From: Promethearchaeia archaeon
GTDB lineage: Archaea > Asgardarchaeota > Lokiarchaeia > Sigyniarchaeales > SOKP01
Assembly (NCBI GenBank): GCA_029856045.1
Contig: JAHQWG010000012.1
Span: forward strand, 62,001-126,000
Reading direction: 5' to 3'
Length of the DNA stretch: 64,000 nucleotides
A program made the position numbers and the translations under genes. The notes beneath the pieces are model-generated. The model worked only from the letters and a program-made list of their open reading frames with translations, made no database searches and was not told the origin of the DNA. Below are positions 8,626 through 17,713 of this stretch, in pieces (positions within the stretch are counted from its first letter, which is position 1; each line of letters begins with the position of its first letter).

Positions 8626-8889
8626 TTAATTTTTCTTTTTAACACTTAGAACTGTTAGATTTTGGGTCACTGGATTAAAAATCCTGAGATCATTACACAT
8701 TTTTTCAACGAATCTTTCTGCCAATTGCTCATTTTCGGCTTTTACATAAATCCTTAAATATTGTCCTGTTCTAACATTTAAAACCATGTCATATCCTTGC
8801 TTAGCAATCAGGTCTTTCTGAATAGTGGAACCCACTGGATCTCGAGCAGCTGGCTTATTTTCTAATACTACTTCTACAATATATTCCAT
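8626..8889 (-). CDS. purS: Phosphoribosylformylglycinamidine synthase subunit PurS
   Basis: 87 residues, the expected size of this small structural subunit, which dimerises and docks PurQ onto PurL to channel ammonia. The pattern is typical: an opening beta strand YIVEVVLENKPAARDPVG, then a conserved GYD segment followed by VRTGQYLRI, and a C-terminal helix and strand. It is the first gene of the purS-purQ-purL set. The 230-base gap between purC and purS is the largest in the cluster and could hold a promoter. Confidence 0.93.
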   Translation of the reverse strand: MEYIVEVVLENKPAARDPVGSTIQKDLIAKQGYDMVLNVRTGQYLRIYVKAENEQLAERFVEKMCNDLRIFNPVTQNLTVLSVKKKN

Positions 8890-9021
8890 GATATTCTATT
8901 TTTTTATGAAAATTTTCAAGATTCTGATAATTAAAAATATACTCAATACTTTTTATTAATTTTTATTAGTTTTTATTAAAGGAAAAATAAAATGATTTTA
9001 AAGAGCATCTTATAACGACAA

Positions 9022-9046
9022 AAATCTTTAATCATTTAAAAGATTT
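9022..9046. repeat. Inverted repeat with 8-bp stem between purC and purS
   Basis: AAATCTTT at 9022-9029 pairs with AAAGATTT at 9039-9046 across a nine-base loop. It lies in the 230-base spacer after the purC stop and before the purS start on the minus strand, so it could be an RNA hairpin limiting read-through or a protein site. No oligo-T tract follows it directly, and it is AT-rich, so function is uncertain. Confidence 0.3.
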
Positions 9047-9119
9047 AATATAGAAAAAGAAACTCCAGTATGATCCCAATCAAGATTCTTATCAATTCAT
9101 TGGTTTTTTCATCTAAAAA

Positions 9120-10097
9120 TTATAAATAACCAGCATGTTTTAAATTATTTTTAATTCGTTCAATAGGATCCTTTTTAGTATCAGGATTAAATTGCACCCC
9201 AATTATTCTTTCGAAATTGTTAATATACCGTTTTGCTAACTTTACTTTTATATTATTTGGAATTTCGGGGATTTTTTCATTTGGTTTAATATTAGGAAAC
9301 GTTTCTGGAAAAGTTTCCATAAGCCAACCTCTAAAAAATTCTTTATCAAGAATTTCAGGTTCCTCAGATTTACCAAATAATTCTTCATATGTATCAGCAA
9401 TCCAAAATCTTGATGAATCAGGTGTATGAATCTCATCAATAACAAAAAGTTCATCATCCTTTAATCCAAATTCATACTTTGTGTCGACTAATATTAGATT
9501 ATTTTTTTTACTGAAATTTTGCCCAAATTCAAATAATTTAATGGTATCTTCTTCCATCTGTTCATAAATAGATTTTGAGACCAAATTTCTATCTAAAATT
9601 TCCTTTTTAGAGAGATATATATCATGACCATGGGTGGCTTTAGTTGATGGTGTAATTATTGGTTCATTAAATTTTTGATTCTTTCTTAATCCTTTTGGAA
9701 ATTCAATCCCAGAAAATTTTTCTCCTTTTTGATAAGCACGCCACAAGCTTCCAGTAATATAACTACGAATCACCATTTCTATTGGAACTGTCTTGCATTC
9801 ACGAACAACTGAAACATTAGGATCCGGAACAGAAATCAAATGATTTTTTACTACGTTTTTTGATTTTTCAAACCAAAATGATGAGAGCTGATTTAAAATT
9901 TGTCCCTTGAAAGGAATTGTTGTTATTACCCTATCAAATGAAGATATGCGGTCAGTTGAAATAATAATTCTAACACCTTCTTTAGAATAATTATCTCTCA
10001 CCTTTCCTTGATACTTTTTTCCTAATTTTGGAAAATTAGTTACTTTGAGGGTATATCTAAGCTGTTCATTTAATATCTCATCAATCATTTCATTCAT
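9120..10097 (-). CDS. purC: Phosphoribosylaminoimidazole-succinocarboxamide synthase (SAICAR synthetase)
   Basis: Joins CAIR and aspartate using ATP to give SAICAR, the eighth purine step. Seen: GKVRDNY for nucleotide binding, ISTDRISSFDRVI, EMVIRSYITGSLWR, the loop TKATHGHD, LVDTKYEFG and VIDEIHTPDSSRFW, all hallmark blocks. At 325 residues it resembles the longer forms (yeast Ade1 size) rather than the 240-residue bacterial enzyme; the extra length is in the C-terminal third. It is upstream of purS on the same strand. Genes for purD, purM, purE, purB and purH are not in this window. Confidence 0.95.
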   Translation of the reverse strand: MNEMIDEILNEQLRYTLKVTNFPKLGKKYQGKVRDNYSKEGVRIIISTDRISSFDRVITTIPFKGQILNQLSSFWFEKSKNVVKNHLISVPDPNVSVVRECKTVPIEMVIRSYITGSLWRAYQKGEKFSGIEFPKGLRKNQKFNEPIITPSTKATHGHDIYLSKKEILDRNLVSKSIYEQMEEDTIKLFEFGQNFSKKNNLILVDTKYEFGLKDDELFVIDEIHTPDSSRFWIADTYEELFGKSEEPEILDKEFFRGWLMETFPETFPNIKPNEKIPEIPNNIKVKLAKRYINNFERIIGVQFNPDTKKDPIERIKNNLKHAGYL

Positions 10098-10158
10098 ATT
10101 TTATTTGTTATGCCTTATAAGGTAGATTATTAATCAAGTGGTAAATAATTAAAAAATC

Positions 10159-10551
10159 TCATTTCTTTTTGTATGTGCCATTAGAAAACTCACTTAGCGG
10201 ATATTTTTTACGATTTTTTTCCATTTTTTTTTGAAAAGCATAAGAGAGATCTAAATTAATTGCATTTGCAAAGCTAAGAAGATAAATAAAAATATCAGCA
10301 AATTCTTCGGATATATTTGAAAAAATATTGGGATTATTCAAAATTTCCTCTAGAGAGGGGCTTTTGAAAAGAAAGAGTTCTAATAATTCTGCACTTTCAA
10401 TGGATATTGCTTGTGCTAATTCTTTTGGAGTATGATATTTATTCCATTTTCTATCTTTTACAAATTTTTCGACTTCTTTTTTTAAAAAAGAGATTGTTTG
10501 ATTACTATCATTAAAAATAGAATTACTTTTTTCGAAATTCATAATAATCAC
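10159..10551 (-). CDS. MazG-like nucleotide pyrophosphohydrolase (dCTPase/iMazG type)
   Basis: 130 residues, one MazG domain. Metal-binding acidic motifs are present: ESAELLE in the first helix pair and EEFADIFIYLL in the second, giving the ExxE...ExxD arrangement that holds Mg2+ for cleavage of NTP or dNTP to the monophosphate and pyrophosphate. The tail KMEKNRKKYP is characteristic of the dCTPP1/iMazG subgroup, which cleans up non-canonical or excess deoxynucleotides. It lies 61 bases upstream of purC on the same strand and may be the first gene of the purine transcript. The true substrate cannot be read from sequence. Confidence 0.82.
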   Translation of the reverse strand: MIIMNFEKSNSIFNDSNQTISFLKKEVEKFVKDRKWNKYHTPKELAQAISIESAELLELFLFKSPSLEEILNNPNIFSNISEEFADIFIYLLSFANAINLDLSYAFQKKMEKNRKKYPLSEFSNGTYKKK

Positions 10552-10577
10552 AAAAAATAGTTATTAAACAACTAAAG

Positions 10578-11408
10578 TTAGCCCATTTCTTTAAGAAATT
10601 TATCTATATAATTATTTATCTCCTTATAGATTTGTGATGGTGCTAAATGACCAGCAAACTCTATTGCAATCAATTCAGAATTGGGAATTTTTTCAGCTAA
10701 TCTTTCCGAAAAAGTGAGAGGGCTGTAATTATCCAGCATTCCACCCACGATCAACGTGGGACATTTAATATCAGAAGGATCAAAACATTTCGCTTCATCA
10801 ACCATATTGAATATTTCCTCTTCGATGATTTCCTCTAATTCAGGATCACTATATTCTTGGTTTTCGGATGCCTCTTTAAGGGCTAACTTTATAAATGGAA
10901 TTGTACGGTCTAGAACGTCATCAAGAGAATTCTCTGCAATTTTTAGAAAGTTCATACGAATATTATACGGCAAAATGTTCCAAAATGACCCTCGGATATC
11001 ATTATCAATCATTAAGTCCCCAGAATTCAGGAGAATTAAGAATTTAACTTTATCGGGATGTTTTTTAGTTAGGAGTTGTGCAATCATACCTCCAAGAAGA
11101 CTATGAGATAGAATTCCAAATTTTTCATTAATTTTTAGATGTTTCAATAGATCTTCTATATCCCTTAGATATGTCTCTCTTAAATGATCCTTTAATTTTA
11201 TACTAATAGGCTTAAAACTCCTTCCAAGACCAATTGCATCAATTGGAACTAATCTATATTTTTTTTTCTTTAGAAATGAGATTTGATGTTTGAAGAAAAT
11301 AACAGAAGAAGCTTGCCCGTGTAAAAGGATAATGGGGAAATTCTTAGGATCTTCATTGATATCCTCATAATATATGCTTAGAGAATCCTTATTTCGAAAG
11401 AATGGCAT
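10578..11408 (-). CDS. Alpha/beta-fold hydrolase
   Basis: 276 residues with one complete alpha/beta hydrolase domain. Seen: the oxyanion-side HG motif in ILLHGQASS, the nucleophile elbow LSHSLLGG (Ser within S-H-S-L-L, close to GxSxG), the acid in GGMLDNYSP and the catalytic His in FAGHLAP. A lid region with many acidic residues lies at about 150-190. Such enzymes cleave ester, epoxide or C-C bonds of small molecules; the substrate cannot be inferred. It is followed after 26 bases by the MazG-like gene on the same strand, but no functional link is obvious. No signal peptide, so probably cytoplasmic. Confidence 0.82.
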   Translation of the reverse strand: MPFFRNKDSLSIYYEDINEDPKNFPIILLHGQASSVIFFKHQISFLKKKKYRLVPIDAIGLGRSFKPISIKLKDHLRETYLRDIEDLLKHLKINEKFGILSHSLLGGMIAQLLTKKHPDKVKFLILLNSGDLMIDNDIRGSFWNILPYNIRMNFLKIAENSLDDVLDRTIPFIKLALKEASENQEYSDPELEEIIEEEIFNMVDEAKCFDPSDIKCPTLIVGGMLDNYSPLTFSERLAEKIPNSELIAIEFAGHLAPSQIYKEINNYIDKFLKEMG

Positions 11409-11653
11409 AACTTCTTCTTTTCTTTTTTCAATTCTATTATTAAAAGTATTTGATAATAAAAATATTTTATTGAAATCATGGATTAAAATTGTAAATAGTT
11501 TTAAAATGTGAGTAAAAAGATAAATTTAAAAATAATTAATTTGATCTTGAAATTTTTTAGGAGAAAATATATAAAAATGAAGTTTAAGTTTGTTTAGAAT
11601 TTACTCATTTCTTAGTAATTATTCTACATTATTAAAAGAGAGAAAAAAAAAAT

Positions 11654-13195
11654 TTAGAAATTTTCATAGCGCAAAGAGCGAGATATTATATCCTTCCAAC
11701 AGGAATATTTCTTTTTACGTTCTTCTTCCGTCATCTGAGGTTTATAGGTTTTTTCTACTTTTCTAATCTGTAAGAGCTCATCTTCAGACTTCCAAAACCC
11801 CACTGCTAGCCCAGCCATAAAAACAGCACCTAATGCAGTAGTTTCAGGGTTACCTGTATGTTCAACATCTATTCCCAAGATATCACTTAAAAATTGAAGG
11901 AGAAATTTATTTTGAGATACTCCACCATCAGCTTTTATTTTTTCTATTTGAATTTTTGTGTCTATAATAATGCCTTCAACTATATCTTTTATCCTAAGGC
12001 AAATTCCTTCTAAAATTGCTCTTATTATATGTTCTTTTTTAGTATCTAAGTCTACGCCAAAAAGATTTCCTCGTGTGCTAGAATCCCAATATGGAAATGA
12101 AAGGCCAGTTGTAAATGTTGGTAAAAAATAAACGCCATCTGTTGAATCCACACTTAATGCCATTTTTTCCGTTTCGGAGGGATCATTATATAGTCCCAGT
12201 TCATTCTGCAACCAATCTATGATGTTACCGGCATTATGAGACATTCCTTCCGTCATATAAGTGGTTTGCTCATTGATATGCCAAGCAATTAATGGGTATA
12301 ATTTTCTTTTTGAAGCATAACATTTTTGTCCTGTATTAAGGTCTACAAATGAGCCCGTACCATTTGTAACTTTCATTGATCCTTCGTTAAAACAACATTG
12401 TCCGAATAAACTTGCCATTTGATCTCCAATTAAACATGTAATGGGTATTTCGCCGCCAAAAATTTTTGCTTTTCCGAAATCTCCTCTAGTATCTCTAATT
12501 TCTGGTAATATGTATTCTGGAATTCCCATTGCTTTTAAATATATCGAATTGTATTCTAATTTAAATGGATCAAACAAACCGGTATGAGCATTTGAATAAT
12601 CAGTAGCAAAAACCCTTCCTTCAGTTAAATTCCATAATATCCAAGTATCGATTGTCCCCCATACTACGCTAGTATTGGGGTCGCTGATTAATTCTTTAAC
12701 CTCCGGATGAGTTTCAAGAAAATATCCTGTTCTCATGGATGTATGATCAGTAGTGAATTTAATGGTTGAAAATGTTAATAATTTTATATTACGCGTAAAT
12801 AAGTAGATAAATTTTGTTATACCTCTTAAAAATCTAAAATAGAAACTTTTATTTTTTTTCTCAGTATATAAGGCACATCGTTTATCTTGCCAAGTGATAA
12901 TATTAGAATAAATTTTTCCAGTATTTTTATCCCAGAAAAGAAAGGATGCTCTTTGAGTAGTAATACCAATTGCTGCTATATTCTCGGGACTTAAATTATT
13001 TGATTTTATAACTTCTTCCATAACTTGTCTGCTTAATTCCCAGATTTCTTTTGGATCTTGCTCTACTTGACCCTTTTCTTCCATAATATATTTAGGTTTT
13101 CTTTTGGCTTGGGCGAAAATTTCACCATTTTTATCATAAATGAAAGCTTTAATGTTAGTTGTCCCAATATCAAGGCATAAAATATATGTATCCAT
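11654..13195 (-). CDS. FGGY-family carbohydrate kinase, glycerol kinase-like
   Basis: 513 residues of the actin-fold sugar kinase family. The phosphate-1 loop LDIGTTNIKAFIYD and the glycerol-kinase-like ITTQRASFLFWD are at the N-terminus; GDQMASLFGQ and the C-terminal ADGGVSQN loop bind nucleotide and substrate. The ATG at 13195 is preferred to an earlier GTG because GTGAT lies just upstream of it. Third in an operon with an AGPS-like flavoprotein and a CCG Fe-S protein: a kinase making glycerol 3-phosphate and a flavin/Fe-S pair oxidising it would be coherent. Xylulose or another polyol remains possible because family membership alone does not fix the substrate. Confidence 0.78.
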   Translation of the reverse strand: MDTYILCLDIGTTNIKAFIYDKNGEIFAQAKRKPKYIMEEKGQVEQDPKEIWELSRQVMEEVIKSNNLSPENIAAIGITTQRASFLFWDKNTGKIYSNIITWQDKRCALYTEKKNKSFYFRFLRGITKFIYLFTRNIKLLTFSTIKFTTDHTSMRTGYFLETHPEVKELISDPNTSVVWGTIDTWILWNLTEGRVFATDYSNAHTGLFDPFKLEYNSIYLKAMGIPEYILPEIRDTRGDFGKAKIFGGEIPITCLIGDQMASLFGQCCFNEGSMKVTNGTGSFVDLNTGQKCYASKRKLYPLIAWHINEQTTYMTEGMSHNAGNIIDWLQNELGLYNDPSETEKMALSVDSTDGVYFLPTFTTGLSFPYWDSSTRGNLFGVDLDTKKEHIIRAILEGICLRIKDIVEGIIIDTKIQIEKIKADGGVSQNKFLLQFLSDILGIDVEHTGNPETTALGAVFMAGLAVGFWKSEDELLQIRKVEKTYKPQMTEEERKKKYSCWKDIISRSLRYENF

Positions 13196-13227
13196 TTTTA
13201 TCACATTTTTATATTTTCTTTTGAAAT

Positions 13228-14502
13228 TTATATAACTTTAGCAATTAATTCAGTTAAGTCTATTATTTTAATTTTCTTTTTATTATTATCTTCAATTCCT
13301 TTTTCTAATCCTAATTCACAAAGCGGGCAAGCCGTAACGATTATATTTGCACCTGTTTCAATTAATTCATTAACTCTATTTTGCGAGATTTTTTCCGCTA
13401 AATCATTATTTGCCCAATGGAGCGTACCGCTATACCCACAGCAATGGGTATATTTTTCATTACAAATTGGCTCTAATAGATTTAATCCCGGAATTTTCTT
13501 CAAAACTTCTCTTGGCTCGGAAATAACATTTAAATTTCTTGACATTAAGCATGGATCATGATAGACAACGTTTTTGAATTCTTCAGGTATTTGGGTTTTA
13601 AGAATGAGTTTATTTTCCTCAATCAATTGTTTAAATAATTGTAAGATATGAATCACTTTTACTTTTAATTTAACACCAATCTTTTCATATCGATTAAGTA
13701 AAGTATCAGCACAACCTGGACAATCAGTCACAACTAGTTTTGCTCCAGAACTCGTGATTAAATCTATATTTTGCTTGGCATATTCTTTAGCTAAATCCAA
13801 ATGTCGAGTATTAAATAATGGGGCACCACAACACCATCTTTTATCTAAGTTAGTTGAGAATTTAATACCAGCCTTCTTCAATATTTCAATATTAGCTTTA
13901 ACAACTTCTGGAAATTTCATCATTTCGCATCCAATATAATAAAAAACATCATCATTTCCATCAGATTCGATATTTTCAATGCCCTTCTCTTCATAAGTCT
14001 TGAATATATTTGTGTCTTCTATAGTATGAGTTTTATTTAATTTTTCTATTTGTTCTTTTATATAACTTGGAGTCAAACCTTTATCATTAATATCATCTCG
14101 AACCGTTTCAAGCAATGAAACTACTGAAAAATCGAATGGGCACCAAATTTTACAGTTTTCGCAATTACAGCATTCATACATTAAATTAATAAAGTCTTTA
14201 TTTTCTTCTTTAGAAGGATCTATTTTGCCGACTGAAAGATAATAGCCAATTAGAGATTTATAAGCGGGTGCCATACTTTCAGTTTTTGCTCCTTGGAGGG
14301 AATTGCAATCAAATCTGCACATTTTAAGACATAACATGCAATTAATCAAATTTTTTACATCAGCTTTATATTCTCCTTGAGGATAAAAATTTTTCTTTTT
14401 CAACCTAAAATTCTTTAAAACTATTCTTTTAACATCACGGTCAGCATTTGCTATTATAGGAATCATCCATTTATACTTTTTTAATTGTTCCAAGATACTC
14501 AT
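13228..14502 (-). CDS. Fe-S oxidoreductase with two CCG domains (GlpC/GlcF/HdrD type)
   Basis: About 424 residues. The N-terminal half has two ferredoxin-type cysteine clusters (CMLCLKMCRFDC and CNCENCKIWCPF). The C-terminal half has two cysteine-rich CCG modules (CCGAPLFN with TDCPGC, and HDPCLM, HCCGYSG with TACPLC), the fold that carries an unusual 4Fe-4S cluster in HdrB/HdrD and the electron-transfer subunits of glycolate and glycerol-3-phosphate dehydrogenases. Start: ATG at 14502, one base after the stop of the flavoprotein gene and preceded by GGAGGTG nine bases upstream, itself inside the last codons of that gene. It probably passes electrons from the flavoprotein to a quinone-like or thiol acceptor. 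Confidence 0.85.
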   Translation of the reverse strand: MSILEQLKKYKWMIPIIANADRDVKRIVLKNFRLKKKNFYPQGEYKADVKNLINCMLCLKMCRFDCNSLQGAKTESMAPAYKSLIGYYLSVGKIDPSKEENKDFINLMYECCNCENCKIWCPFDFSVVSLLETVRDDINDKGLTPSYIKEQIEKLNKTHTIEDTNIFKTYEEKGIENIESDGNDDVFYYIGCEMMKFPEVVKANIEILKKAGIKFSTNLDKRWCCGAPLFNTRHLDLAKEYAKQNIDLITSSGAKLVVTDCPGCADTLLNRYEKIGVKLKVKVIHILQLFKQLIEENKLILKTQIPEEFKNVVYHDPCLMSRNLNVISEPREVLKKIPGLNLLEPICNEKYTHCCGYSGTLHWANNDLAEKISQNRVNELIETGANIIVTACPLCELGLEKGIEDNNKKKIKIIDLTELIAKVI

Positions 14503-14503
14503 T

Positions 14504-15982
14504 TTATTTAGCACCTCCCTTTTCAGGGGGAAAATAAGTTTTTCCCGGATTTAAAATATTATTTGGATCAAGTAAGTTTTTTATATCTATTAGTGATCTT
14601 AAAGCTTTCCCCCATTCTTTTTCCATCCAACGTGCTCTATTGATACCAATCCCATGATGATGAGCAATAGATCCTCCAGCTTTAACACATGCATCTATTA
14701 CAGCATCCCAACATTCTTGATAAAACTCAAAATCAGATTTTCCTCCAGTTGCAACCCCACTAAATGTAAAATAAAAACCAACCCCATTAGGATAAAAATG
14801 TGAGGCATGAGCAGTTATATGAAGATTACCTTTAACTTTCTTAACTGAATCAAGAACTAAATGATACAATTCTGCAGCATGTTCCCACATAACAGATACT
14901 TCAATAGTATCAAATACAATTTTATATGGCGGACCAAATGATGTTTCTGTTACCCTAAATCTGGTTTCAAACCAGTGTTCTACTGGTTCTTCTCCACAAT
15001 TAGCACCCTTATTATCTTCACATTTTTCTCTTGTAATAATTCCTTCTAAATTTACAAGTCTTTCATTTCCTTCACAAACAAAAACAGCCATAACTTTATC
15101 TTTCGCTTCTTTTATTTGAGGGAAATGTCTACTTGTTTCTGAGGTATCGTAGATGCGTATAACAGCTGGATATATTTGATTCCTTAAAATATTTCTGATA
15201 GCTTCTAATGAATCTTCGATAGTTGGAAAAGCGTAAGAGATTAATTCTCTTTTTTCTGGATATGGCCATATTTTTAAAGTTGCTTTAGTAACTATCCCTA
15301 ATGTGCCTTCTCCTCCAATAAATAATTTATCAAATTGTGGTCCAGTTGCTGCTCTTATTATTGTTTTTAGTTTAATGATTTCACCTTGTGGTAATATGAT
15401 TTCTAAACCTAAGACTATATCTTCTATTTTTCCATATTTTGTGGAAAATTGACCAGCTGCTCTATGGGCAATCCATCCACCAACAGAAGACATATAAATG
15501 GATTGGGGAATATGTCCACAGGTATAGCCTTTAGCATTAAGATATCTCTCTAAATTCATCCCATTCATACCTGCTTGAACTGTAACAGTCAAATCTTTAT
15601 CATTAATCTCCAATATTTTATTGAACTTTTTCATGTCAATAATGATTCCACCATATATTGGTATCGCACCTCCTACAACTCCTGAACCCTCGCCGTAAGG
15701 GATTATTGGAATTTTTTCCTCATTCGCTAATTTTAAAATCTTAGATATTTGATCATTATTTTCAGGCCATGTTATTAAGTCGGGTAACGCCGCTAATTGT
15801 CCTTGGATTCTCCAATTTAAAGTAATTAGCGTAGAATCTTTAGAATAAGCAATTAAATCTATTTCTCTGGTTGAAACATTTTTTTCCCCCAAAATAACCT
15901 TTAATTTAGAAAGAATCTTTTCTTTATCTTTAATCTCACATCTATTATCTTTAAAAATTAAACCAAATTTTTCAAGAGCCAT
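14504..15982 (-). CDS. FAD-binding oxidase of the AGPS/GlcD family
   Basis: 492 residues of the PCMH-type FAD family. FAD loop: PYGEGSGVVGGA near residue 100, then SVGGWIAHRAAGQFSTKYG and GGEGTLGIVTKATLKIWP. The C-terminal cap ends with AHHHGIGINRARWM, matching the triple-histidine HHHG motif of alkyl-dihydroxyacetonephosphate synthase better than the EHGIG of lactate/glycolate dehydrogenases. AGPS exchanges an acyl for an alkyl group on DHAP, whereas relatives oxidise hydroxy acids. The partner CCG Fe-S protein one base downstream and a glycerol-kinase-like gene favour an oxidoreductase on a glycerol phosphate or similar compound. First gene of a three-gene operon. No tyrosine or lysine assignments were attempted. 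Confidence 0.8.
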   Translation of the reverse strand: MALEKFGLIFKDNRCEIKDKEKILSKLKVILGEKNVSTREIDLIAYSKDSTLITLNWRIQGQLAALPDLITWPENNDQISKILKLANEEKIPIIPYGEGSGVVGGAIPIYGGIIIDMKKFNKILEINDKDLTVTVQAGMNGMNLERYLNAKGYTCGHIPQSIYMSSVGGWIAHRAAGQFSTKYGKIEDIVLGLEIILPQGEIIKLKTIIRAATGPQFDKLFIGGEGTLGIVTKATLKIWPYPEKRELISYAFPTIEDSLEAIRNILRNQIYPAVIRIYDTSETSRHFPQIKEAKDKVMAVFVCEGNERLVNLEGIITREKCEDNKGANCGEEPVEHWFETRFRVTETSFGPPYKIVFDTIEVSVMWEHAAELYHLVLDSVKKVKGNLHITAHASHFYPNGVGFYFTFSGVATGGKSDFEFYQECWDAVIDACVKAGGSIAHHHGIGINRARWMEKEWGKALRSLIDIKNLLDPNNILNPGKTYFPPEKGGAK

Positions 15983-16239
15983 AATTTTCTCATTTATTTC
16001 TAAACTTATTTTATAAATTAAATTAGCTTTTATGATTTTTATTAAGTTTTTGTTAAATAAAATCTTAACTTATTATAAATATCTGAAAACGCATTAATAA
16101 GAAGAATCAAATAGGAGTTTTAAATTTACAAGAATTTAAATGTTAATACATAGTAAAAACATTAATATCAAAAATTGATTATGAGAATATTTGAATAATT
16201 AGCTATAAATATAAAAATTAGAAACTTAATTATTATATC

Positions 16240-16824
16240 ATGAGTGAAAATAAAGAACAACTAAGAAAACTCATAATGATTATTTCTGATCTTAGAGCAA
16301 AAGATTCCGAGCGATATGAAAGTCATGTTGCTTTCATGAATGAAACGGTTAAAATGATAAAGGCAATTGCAAATCAAATGAATGAACATTGGAAACAAGT
16401 TCAAAACTCTTTATTGGATTTAAATAAAACTATTGAAACAAGCCTAGATGCTTTATTAACAGGTATTAATCCAAAAGGATTACGTGAAACCTCACATAGA
16501 TTAAAAGAAATAATGGACACTATGAATAAAAGTGTTCAATCAATGAATCTAGAGAATGTTATGAGAGAATTAAAAGCGATTACAACAGAAGGTCCAAAAG
16601 TATCAATAGATTTTTCTCAACCAGTTGCTGAACAAATTTCAGCTGGAATGAGTTATCCACAGAGTGGAACAAAATTAAAGCCTCCTCCTGGAACAGAGCA
16701 AACAGGACAAGCAGAAGAGGAGGAGATATATGGGTATATCCCAGATAGTATGAAAAAGAAAAAGAAGAAGAAAGACGAAGAAGAACCGCATTTAATGAAG
16801 CCAAGCGATTTATTTAAGAAATAA
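16240..16824 (+). CDS. Unrecognised coiled-coil protein with charged tail
   Basis: 194 residues, no family recognised. Residues 1-115 are almost entirely helical heptad-like sequence with few prolines; about 115-165 is Pro/Gly/Gln-rich and probably disordered; the tail has a run of eight consecutive lysines followed by acidic residues and ends KPSDLFKK. The lysine run lies over an A/G-rich stretch and could be prone to slippage. ATG at 16240, with TATA-like AT-rich sequence upstream and no Shine-Dalgarno. It converges with the dehydratase activator gene after 15 bases. A cytoskeletal, scaffold or chromatin role would be a guess. Confidence 0.65.
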   Translation: MSENKEQLRKLIMIISDLRAKDSERYESHVAFMNETVKMIKAIANQMNEHWKQVQNSLLDLNKTIETSLDALLTGINPKGLRETSHRLKEIMDTMNKSVQSMNLENVMRELKAITTEGPKVSIDFSQPVAEQISAGMSYPQSGTKLKPPPGTEQTGQAEEEEIYGYIPDSMKKKKKKKDEEEPHLMKPSDLFKK

Positions 16825-16839
16825 AAAACATTTATTGTT

Positions 16840-17631
16840 TTAAACTTTTTCCTGAGCAATTAAAGCTGCTCCTAATGCCCCAGTTATTTGAGGTGCATCC
16901 AAATTATTATTAAACTGTGGTATTTCAATCTTAAATTCAAGTTCTTTTTCTAAGAAGACCTTCACTGCCGGGTTTTTTGCAACTCCACCACAAAAAATTA
17001 ATTGTGGCTTAACACTAATTCTTTTTGCCATAGAAGCTACTCGCCTAGCGATAGATTTGTGTATGCCGGCTGCAATATCTTCTTTCTTAGCGCCTTGTGC
17101 AAATAATGATATTACTTCTGACTCCGCAAATACTGTACAAGTTGATGAGATAGATTCCGGTTTTTTTGATCTTAATGCTAAATCACCTAATTTTTCTATA
17201 GGTACCTCTAAAGCATTTGCCATAACCTCTAAGAAACGTCCTGTGCCAGCCGCACACTTATCATTCATTTGAAAGTCTATAGGGCTCTTAGTTTTTGAAG
17301 ATATTAAAATTGCTTTGGAATCTTGGCCCCCAATATCAATAACAGAGGTTGCATCTGGAAAAAAGTATAACACACCCTTCGCATGAGCCGTGATTTCGGT
17401 TACCTTTTGATCAGCAATGTCAATAGTATGCCGTCCATAACCAGTGCTCATTATAAAAACATCTTTCTTCTTTAAATTTTCTTCAGACATTATTTGATTA
17501 AATAATTGATGACCAATTTTTTGAAAATTATGAGTAGAGCGTGCAATTTTATAATTTTTGATTTTATTATTATCATCTAATAGAACAATTTTAGTTGAGA
17601 GTGAGCCGATATCTATTCCTACAGTTTTCAT
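16840..17631 (-). CDS. 2-hydroxyacyl-CoA dehydratase activator-type ATPase (BadF/BadG/HgdC family)
   Basis: 263 residues, the length of the HgdC/FldI activator. The actin-like ATPase signature GIDIGSLSTKIVLLDD opens the protein; DIGGQDSKAI is the second phosphate loop. Cysteines in NDKCAAGTGRFLE and SSTCTVFAE correspond to the pair per subunit that bridges one 4Fe-4S cluster across the homodimer. Family role: ATP-driven injection of one electron into a radical 2-hydroxyacyl-CoA dehydratase or benzoyl-CoA reductase. No dehydratase subunit genes are adjacent, so the partner lies elsewhere or this is a stand-alone member acting on another Fe-S enzyme. Confidence 0.87.
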   Translation of the reverse strand: MKTVGIDIGSLSTKIVLLDDNNKIKNYKIARSTHNFQKIGHQLFNQIMSEENLKKKDVFIMSTGYGRHTIDIADQKVTEITAHAKGVLYFFPDATSVIDIGGQDSKAILISSKTKSPIDFQMNDKCAAGTGRFLEVMANALEVPIEKLGDLALRSKKPESISSTCTVFAESEVISLFAQGAKKEDIAAGIHKSIARRVASMAKRISVKPQLIFCGGVAKNPAVKVFLEKELEFKIEIPQFNNNLDAPQITGALGAALIAQEKV

Positions 17632-17713
17632 ACAATCAATATTATGAGTTATTTATTCAATAATCGTAAAAATTAATTAGAATTAATTGAAAAGAAAATA
17701 AAAACTTTCTTAT

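Noticed and set aside
11560-11597. AGGAG plus ATG followed by six codons (MKFKFV)
   Set aside because: Too short to be a gene and without a recognisable leader-peptide role.
16580-16859. Two minus-strand frames opposite the coiled-coil gene
   Set aside because: Poly-Phe and poly-Ser runs mirror the lysine/glutamate codons of the real gene; they are shadows.
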